Part shown: in pieces, positions 59,299-64,000 of the stretch
Numbering within the stretch: the first letter of the stretch is position 1
Layout of the letters: every line of letters begins with the position of its first letter
NCBI RefSeq assembly: GCF_022899355.1
Contig: NZ_JALJCK010000002.1
Span: forward strand, 496,001 to 560,000
Direction of reading: 5' to 3'
DNA from: Shinella yambaruensis
Lineage (GTDB): Bacteria > Pseudomonadota > Alphaproteobacteria > Rhizobiales > Rhizobiaceae
DNA length: 64,000 nt
Made by a program: the position numbers and the translations under genes
Notes under the pieces: model-generated
Told to the model about the DNA's origin: nothing
What the model saw: the letters and a program-made list of their open reading frames with translations, nothing else
Database searches by the model: none

Positions 59299-59708
59299 TC
59301 TTCCTCGACACGAACGTGGTGTCCGAGACCTTGAAGAAGGCGCCATCGGAAAGCGTGCTCGCCTGGCTCGTGCGTTTCGACGCCGAACTGGCGTTGTCGA
59401 CGGTGACGGTTGCCGAGATCGCCTTCGGCATCCGGAAGATCAGGCCGGACGAGCGGGCAGACCGGCTGGAGCAGGGGCTGGCCGAATGGCGCCGTCGCTT
59501 TGCCGGGCGGATCTTCGGCCTGACGGAGGCGGCGGCCCTTGCCTATGGCGAGATCATGGGACAGGCGGCACGGGAAGGCCGCCCGATGACGGCGCCCGAC
59601 GGCATGATCGCCGCGATCGCCCGCGTCAACGGCGGCCGGCTTGCGACGCGCAACATCCGGGACTTTACCGGCACCGGCGTCGAACTCGTCGATCCCTGGG
59701 CATTCTGA
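59295..59708 (+). CDS. PIN-domain ribonuclease toxin (VapC/FitB family)
   Basis: The protein has 137 residues from a GTG start that overlaps the antitoxin stop. The acidic active-site set is in place: Asp5 (IFLDTNVVSE), Glu41 (TVAEIAFG), Asp102 (TAPDGMIAA) and Asp123 (RNIRDF). Known members cleave RNA, often tRNA, in a magnesium-dependent way. All catalytic residues are kept, so it is probably active. The pair is inserted between two catabolic operons. Confidence 0.9.
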   Translation: MIFLDTNVVSETLKKAPSESVLAWLVRFDAELALSTVTVAEIAFGIRKIRPDERADRLEQGLAEWRRRFAGRIFGLTEAAALAYGEIMGQAAREGRPMTAPDGMIAAIARVNGGRLATRNIRDFTGTGVELVDPWAF

Positions 59709-59764
59709 CGACCGACGTGGATCGCAAGGAAGCGCCGTGCTGTCGTCGCGTGGACCGGATCTCG

Positions 59765-60427
59765 TCAGGCCAGTTCGGAGGCCCGCTCCAGCGCCTTCAG
59801 CATCGTGCGTTCGGCAAGGTTGAGATAGGTCTCCATCTGCGCCGCGGCCTCCTGCGGCCGGTTGGTCTCGACGAGCGTCGTGATGGCGTCGTTCATGTCG
59901 ACGAAGGGGGAGTGCAGGTGCTCCGGGTCGTTGAGCAGCCCGAAGCAGAGGCGTAGTTCCGCCGAGATGCGCTCGTAGAATTCGTTGAGCCGCGCGCTGT
60001 CGGAAAGGTCGATGACGGCGGTATGGAACATCATGTTGGCGCTGCCGACGCCGATCCAGTCGCCTTCGGCACGCCGCTCGCGCGCCATCTCCACCGCCGC
60101 GCGCATCGCCCGGATCGCCGGGTGCTGCTGCCAGGCCTGGCGCAGTGAGCCGCATTCGAGCATGCGCCGCACGCGGTAGATGTCGATGATCGAGGCCATG
60201 GAGGGCACGGCGACGAAGACGCCGCGGTTGGCCTCGTGGCGCAGCAGCCCGTCCTTGGTGAGCAGGCGGAAGGCCTCGCGCAGCGAGTTGCGCGAGACGT
60301 CGAAGCGGTCGCTGAAGGCGGCTTCCGACAGGCGCTGGCCGGGGGAGAGTTCCCCCGAGATCAGCAGCGTGCGAATGCGCCGCGCCAATCGATCCGCCAG
60401 CGGCAGGCCTTCTCCGTCATCCGTCAT
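59765..60427 (-). CDS. GntR-family (FCD) regulator of the 5-oxoprolinase operon
   Basis: The protein has 220 residues. A winged helix-turn-helix at about 10-75 (GQRLSEAAFSDRFDVSRNSLREAFRLLTKDGLL) is followed by an FCD domain with a metal-binding-like His pattern (MMFHTAVIDLS, LHSPFVDMNDAI). The ATG at 60427 follows GGGAGACGACG; a longer frame to 60484 lacks such a site. It is divergent from the NRAMP-like transporter, and the palindrome at 60575-60593 is its likely operator. Confidence 0.9.
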   Translation of the reverse strand: MTDDGEGLPLADRLARRIRTLLISGELSPGQRLSEAAFSDRFDVSRNSLREAFRLLTKDGLLRHEANRGVFVAVPSMASIIDIYRVRRMLECGSLRQAWQQHPAIRAMRAAVEMARERRAEGDWIGVGSANMMFHTAVIDLSDSARLNEFYERISAELRLCFGLLNDPEHLHSPFVDMNDAITTLVETNRPQEAAAQMETYLNLAERTMLKALERASELA

Positions 60428-60574
60428 CGTCGTCTCCCCGGCCCGATTCCGTTTCCTCGGGCGCCCTCTTTCCGAGCTGGCCATAGCACGAATGGGTGAG
60501 CAATGGGGCTGAAAAGTGCGGCGAATCCCGTGCTATGTGATTGGTAAAACGGCAATAATAAGGAACGATATAGA

Positions 60575-60593
60575 AATATTGTTGAACAATATT
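60575..60593. promoter_or_regulatory. Candidate GntR operator (perfect 9-bp arms)
   Basis: AATATTGTT-G-AACAATATT is a perfect inverted repeat with a single central base, in an AT-rich island of the 243-bp gap. It touches a TTGACA at 60592-60597 that is the probable -35 box of the transporter operon. Confidence 0.7.
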
Positions 60594-60597
60594 GACA
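60592..60597 (+). promoter_or_regulatory. Candidate -35 box of the transporter / 5-oxoprolinase operon
   Basis: A perfect TTGACA overlaps the right arm of the palindrome at 60575-60593. The -10 region around 60614-60620 is poor (CATCAT). The transporter ATG is at 60671. Confidence 0.45.
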
Positions 60598-60670
60598 TTT
60601 TTGTGTGACGGTTCATCATTTGACGATGCATCACTCGCGAGGGGCGGGTGTGTGAGAGCGGAGAAATCTC

Positions 60671-61936
60671 ATGGAACAGAATGCAGCTGCGCCTGCCGGC
60701 GCGGGTGTGATCGCGCAGGGCATCCACACCGTCAAGTCCCGTCGTTCGGCGCTGGTCGCCGCGATCTTCCTGATGGCGACCTCCGCCATCGGCCCCGGCT
60801 TCATCACGCAGACGGCGACCTTCACCACCAAGCTCGGCGCCGCCTTCGCCTTCGGCATCCTCGCCTCCATCCTAATCGACTTCGTCGTTCAGCTGAACAT
60901 CTGGCGCATCGTCACGCTGACGCGCATGCGCGCTTCCGATGTCGCCAATGCCGCCATTCCCGGCTCGGGCTATCTTCTGGCCATTCTTGTCATCGTCGGC
61001 GGCCTGTTCTTCAACATCGGCAATATCGGCGGCACCGGCCTCGGCCTCAATGCGGTCTTCGGCCTCGATCCGAAGATCGGCGGGGCGATCAGCGCGGTGT
61101 TCTCGATCGGCATCTTCCTGTCGAAGCGTGCCGGCCTTGCGGTCGACCGCTTCATCGTCTTCGCCGGCATCCTGATGATCGTGCTGACGCTTTACGTCGC
61201 CTTCGTGTCCGGCCCGCCGGTGGGTGACGCGCTGTTCCAGACCGTCCTGCCCGATACGATCGACTTCGCCACGATCACCACCATCGTCGGCGGCACGGTC
61301 GGCGGTTACATCACCTATTCCGGCGCGCACCGCCTGCTCGACCGCGGCATGGTCGGCCAGGAGCACCTGTCGGCCGTCACCCGCGCGGCGCTCACCGGCA
61401 TCGCCGTGACCGGCCTGATGCGCTACGTGCTCTTCCTCGCCATCCTCGGCGTTGTTGCCAGCGGCGTCGTCATCGACACGGCGAGCCAGGCGGCGAACCC
61501 GGCCGCCCAGGCCTTCCAGGCCGCTGCCGGCGATGTCGGTCTGCGCCTCTTCGGCATCATCTTCTGGGCGGCGGCCATCACCAGCGTCATCGGCGCGGCC
61601 TATACCTCGATCTCCTTCATCACCGTCTTCAAACAGGACATCAGCGAACACGCCCGCAACATGGCGACGGTCGTCTTCATCGCCATCTCGCTGGTCTCCT
61701 ACCTGCTGATCACCACGCCGCCCGCCGCCATGCTGGTCTTCGTCGGCGGCCTCAACGGCCTCATCCTGCCGATCGGCCTCAGCATCTTCCTCTTCGCCGC
61801 CTGGAAGCGCGAGGACCTGATGGGTGGCTATCGCTATCCGCGCTGGCTGCTCGCCCTTGGCGTCCTGGTCTGCGCGCTGACATGGTATATGGGCTACAAG
61901 TCGGCGGGCACGATCTTCGGCCTGCTCGGTCTCTAA
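60671..61936 (+). CDS. NRAMP-superfamily transporter of the YcsG type, lacking metal-site motifs
   Basis: The 421-residue protein has about eleven hydrophobic segments. It has the NRAMP fold signature, but TM1 reads IGPGFITQ (residues 40-47) where metal transporters have DPGN, and the TM6 region reads YITYSGAH with no MPH motif. The metal ligands Asp, Asn and Met are therefore absent. It resembles Bacillus YcsG, which is also next to 5-oxoprolinase genes. An organic substrate such as 5-oxoproline is more likely than a metal ion (inference). It is the first gene of the operon. Confidence 0.86.
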   Translation: MEQNAAAPAGAGVIAQGIHTVKSRRSALVAAIFLMATSAIGPGFITQTATFTTKLGAAFAFGILASILIDFVVQLNIWRIVTLTRMRASDVANAAIPGSGYLLAILVIVGGLFFNIGNIGGTGLGLNAVFGLDPKIGGAISAVFSIGIFLSKRAGLAVDRFIVFAGILMIVLTLYVAFVSGPPVGDALFQTVLPDTIDFATITTIVGGTVGGYITYSGAHRLLDRGMVGQEHLSAVTRAALTGIAVTGLMRYVLFLAILGVVASGVVIDTASQAANPAAQAFQAAAGDVGLRLFGIIFWAAAITSVIGAAYTSISFITVFKQDISEHARNMATVVFIAISLVSYLLITTPPAAMLVFVGGLNGLILPIGLSIFLFAAWKREDLMGGYRYPRWLLALGVLVCALTWYMGYKSAGTIFGLLGL

Positions 61937-61954
61937 GGAAAAGGGGAGGGAACA

Positions 61955-62722
61955 ATGGCAGCGATCGATCTCAACAGCGATCTCGGTGAAAGCTACGGCG
62001 CCTGGCGCATGGGCGACGATGCGGCGATGCTCGCCGTCGTCTCCTCCGCCAACATCGCCTGCGGCTTCCATGCGGGCGATCCGGCCGGCATCTACCGCAC
62101 GGTGCAGGCGGCCGCGAAGAACGGCGTCGTCATCGGCGCCCATGTCTCCTATCCGGACCGCGTCGGCTTCGGCCGGCGCGACCTAGACGCGACGTCCGAG
62201 GAGCTGATCGCCGACGTGATCTACCAGATCGGTGCGATCAAGGGCGTCGCCGCCGCGGCGGGAACGACGGTGCGCTATGTCAAGCCGCACGGCGCGCTCT
62301 ACAATCGCATCGCCTATGACGCCAGGCAGGGCCAGGCCGTCATCGACGGCATCAAGGCGGTCGATCCTTCGCTGGTCCTGATGGGCCTTGCCAATGCGCC
62401 GATCCTCGACCTCGCCCGCAAGGCCGGCCTTGCCGTCGTCGCCGAGGCCTTCGCCGACCGCGCCTATACGCCGAAGGGCGAGCTCGTCTCGCGCCGCGAG
62501 CCCGGCGCGGTGCTGCACGACGCGGCGAAGATCGCCGACCGCATGGTGCAGCTCGCCCGCGAGGGGACGCTCGAAGCCATCGACGGCAGCACGATCTGCA
62601 TCGATGCACAGTCGATCTGCGTGCACGGCGACAGTCCCGGCGCGGTCGCCATCGCAGAGGGAATCCGCCGCCGCTTCGAGGCGGAAGGCATCGCCATCCG
62701 CTCCTTCGCCGACAAGTCGTAA
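61955..62722 (+). CDS. pxpA: 5-oxoprolinase subunit A (LamB/YcsF family)
   Basis: The 255-residue protein matches the family. It begins with the hallmark [19 protein letters not shown], then [12 protein letters not shown] and VKPHGALYN. Known role: with PxpB and PxpC it opens 5-oxoproline to glutamate using ATP. AAAGGGGAGGG precedes the ATG at 61955. It lies between the transporter and a YcsI-like gene, the same order as in the Bacillus ycs region. Confidence 0.94.
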   Translation: MAAIDLNSDLGESYGAWRMGDDAAMLAVVSSANIACGFHAGDPAGIYRTVQAAAKNGVVIGAHVSYPDRVGFGRRDLDATSEELIADVIYQIGAIKGVAAAAGTTVRYVKPHGALYNRIAYDARQGQAVIDGIKAVDPSLVLMGLANAPILDLARKAGLAVVAEAFADRAYTPKGELVSRREPGAVLHDAAKIADRMVQLAREGTLEAIDGSTICIDAQSICVHGDSPGAVAIAEGIRRRFEAEGIAIRSFADKS

Positions 62723-62731
62723 GGAGCGGCC

Positions 62732-63541
62732 ATGACGATCCCCATCGCCTTCCTGGACCATGCCGACGCCACGGCCGCCCGCAAGGCGCGGGCCGATTAT
62801 CGAGGCGGGCTCGTCGCGCCCACCTCCGGCATCGCGCCGGGCTTCACCCAGGCCAACATGATCGTGCTGCCGCGCGACTGGGCCTTCGATTTCCTGCTCT
62901 ATGCGCAGCGCAACCCGAAGCCCTGCCCGGTGCTCGACGTCTCCGATCCGGGTTCGCCGACGACGCTGCTTGCGCCCGGCGCGGACCTGCGCACCGACCT
63001 GCCGCTCTACCGCATCTGGCGCGATGGCAGGCTCGCGGAGGAGACGCCGGACGCGTCAGCCGCCTGGGCGGAGCGCGACGATCTCGTCGCCTTTCTCATC
63101 GGCTGCTCCTTCACCTTCGAGACGCCGATGGTCGAGGCTGGCATCGAGATCCGCCACATGACGGACAAGACCAATGTGCCGATGTACCTGACCAACAGGG
63201 CCTGCCGGCCCGCCGGCCGGCTCAAGGGCAACATGGTCGTCTCCATGCGGCCGATCCCGGCCTCGCGCGTCGCCGACGCCGCAACCATTTCCGGCCGCTT
63301 TCCGGCCGTGCATGGTGCACCGGTCCATGTCGGGGCGCCCGAGGAAATCGGCATCGCCGACCTTGCGAAGCCTGATTTCGGCGATGCGGTGCGCATCGAG
63401 CCCGGCGAAGTGCCGGTCTTCTGGGCCTGCGGCGTCACCCCGCAGGCGGCCGTGATGGCGTCTGGCGTGCCCTTCGCCATCACCCATGCGCCGGGCCACA
63501 TGTTCATCACGGATATCCCCGATTCCGCCTATCACGCGTGA
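62732..63541 (+). CDS. YcsI-like putative hydro-lyase (DUF1445 / D-glutamate cyclase-like)
   Basis: The 269-residue protein has YcsI features: [54 protein letters not shown] and [21 protein letters not shown]. Some relatives interconvert D-glutamate and 5-oxo-D-proline, which would feed or drain the 5-oxoprolinase route. AAGGAGCGGCC precedes the ATG. The exact activity here is not proven. Confidence 0.87.
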   Translation: MTIPIAFLDHADATAARKARADYRGGLVAPTSGIAPGFTQANMIVLPRDWAFDFLLYAQRNPKPCPVLDVSDPGSPTTLLAPGADLRTDLPLYRIWRDGRLAEETPDASAAWAERDDLVAFLIGCSFTFETPMVEAGIEIRHMTDKTNVPMYLTNRACRPAGRLKGNMVVSMRPIPASRVADAATISGRFPAVHGAPVHVGAPEEIGIADLAKPDFGDAVRIEPGEVPVFWACGVTPQAAVMASGVPFAITHAPGHMFITDIPDSAYHA

Positions 63542-63548
63542 GGGTTCG

Positions 63549-64000
63549 ATGCGCTTTCTTCCCGTCAGCCTGACCACCATCCTCGTCGAGCTTGCCGATC
63601 TCGACGAGACGCTCGCCCTCTTCGCCGCGCTCACGGCCGATCTCGTCGACGGCATCGAGGAGATGGTGCCGGCCGCGCGCACGCTGATGATCCGCTTCCA
63701 TCCCGAAAAGGTGACGGCCGCGGATCTTTCGGCCCGGATCAGCACCCGCGACCTTTCGGCGAAGATCGCCCCGTCGGAGCATCTGGTCGAAATTCCCGTG
63801 CGCTATGACGGCGAGGACCTGCGCGATGTCGCCGAGCTGACCCGCCTCAGCGTCGAGGAGGTCGTGCGCCGGCATACGGAAAGCGAATTCACCGTGGCCT
63901 TCTGCGGCTTTGCGCCGGGCTTCGGCTATCTCGTCGGCGGCGATCCGGCCTTGCATGTGCCGCGGCGCAAGAGCCCGCGCACCCGCATTCCGGCCGGCTC
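63549..64000 (+). CDS. pxpB: 5-oxoprolinase subunit B (KipI family), cut by the window end
   Basis: The first 150 codons are present. The sequence starts MRFLPVSLTTILVELADLDE and reaches the conserved AFCGFAPGFGYLVG and VPRRKSPRTRIPAG segments, as in PxpB/KipI. PxpC should follow outside the window. It starts eight bases after the YcsI-like stop. Truncation is due only to the window. Confidence 0.92.
   Translation, partial: MRFLPVSLTTILVELADLDETLALFAALTADLVDGIEEMVPAARTLMIRFHPEKVTAADLSARISTRDLSAKIAPSEHLVEIPVRYDGEDLRDVAELTRLSVEEVVRRHTESEFTVAFCGFAPGFGYLVGGDPALHVPRRKSPRTRIPAG

Noticed and set aside
60671-61936. Manganese or iron NRAMP transporter
   Set aside because: The DPGN and MPH metal-binding motifs are absent and the operon is for 5-oxoproline metabolism.

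Overview
The window is about 65% GC, with tightly packed and mostly ATG-overlapping catabolic operons. It looks like a Rhizobiaceae genome of the Ensifer/Shinella/Rhizobium type. This rests on protein character (DmeRF, SoxBDAG, many ABC importers), on a perfect 45-bp inverted-repeat intergenic element at 48502-48656 that resembles the RIME repeats of rhizobia, and on the operon style. The genus is an inference. No rRNA, tRNA, CRISPR array, insertion sequence or replication gene was seen. No gene-free stretch exceeds 300 bases; the longest gaps are 60428-60670, 48465-48688, 36459-36680 and 47234-47435.

Layout. 1-4841: a partial TetR repressor divergent from an RND efflux pair (lipoprotein adaptor and AcrB-type pump). 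4899-16177: a polar-amino-acid ABC importer with a GntR regulator on the minus strand. It is divergent from two creatinase/ectoine-hydrolase-like M24 proteins and a complete heterotetrameric sarcosine oxidase (soxBDAG). 16319-24800: an XRE-cupin regulator and a ribose-type ABC importer, followed by a phosphotriesterase-homology protein, a glutamine-amidotransferase-like protein, a PfkB kinase, a BtpA-family barrel and an M20 carbamoylase/allantoate-type hydrolase. 24804-35308: a branched-chain-type (Liv) importer with two isochorismatase-fold amidases, an aminotransferase and an N-formylglutamate-amidohydrolase-like protein (minus strand), divergent from an RpiR regulator and a glutamine-synthetase-like ligase. 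35391-44147: a DUF2171 protein, a DeoR regulator, and a glycine-betaine-type importer with a choline-kinase-like protein and a dimethylglycine-dehydrogenase-like enzyme. 44189-47233: the Ni/Co efflux pair dmeRF with its operator, a methyltransferase and a second choline-kinase-like protein. 47436-58979: a second ribose-type importer, a SorC regulator, an aldo/keto reductase, a GlpD-like dehydrogenase, a class I aldolase, an FGGY kinase and a GMC oxidoreductase, which together look like a polyol/sugar pathway. 59050-59708: a VapBC/FitAB-type toxin-antitoxin pair. 59765-64000: a GntR regulator, an atypical NRAMP-family transporter and 5-oxoprolinase genes (pxpA, a YcsI-like protein and a truncated pxpB).

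How the genes work together. Each block pairs an importer of a different solute class with the enzymes to degrade its cargo and a local one-component regulator. Several blocks converge on methylated amines and one-carbon units: sarcosine oxidase, dimethylglycine dehydrogenase and betaine uptake. Others target C-N bonds: M24, M20, isochorismatase, formylglutamate-type and 5-oxoproline hydrolases. Clear operator-like palindromes sit over the promoters of most blocks. All five solute-binding-protein genes are followed by an intra-operon stem-loop. The least described parts are the M24/sox cluster, the PHP/PfkB/BtpA cluster, the Liv/isochorismatase cluster and the non-canonical NRAMP protein beside 5-oxoprolinase.
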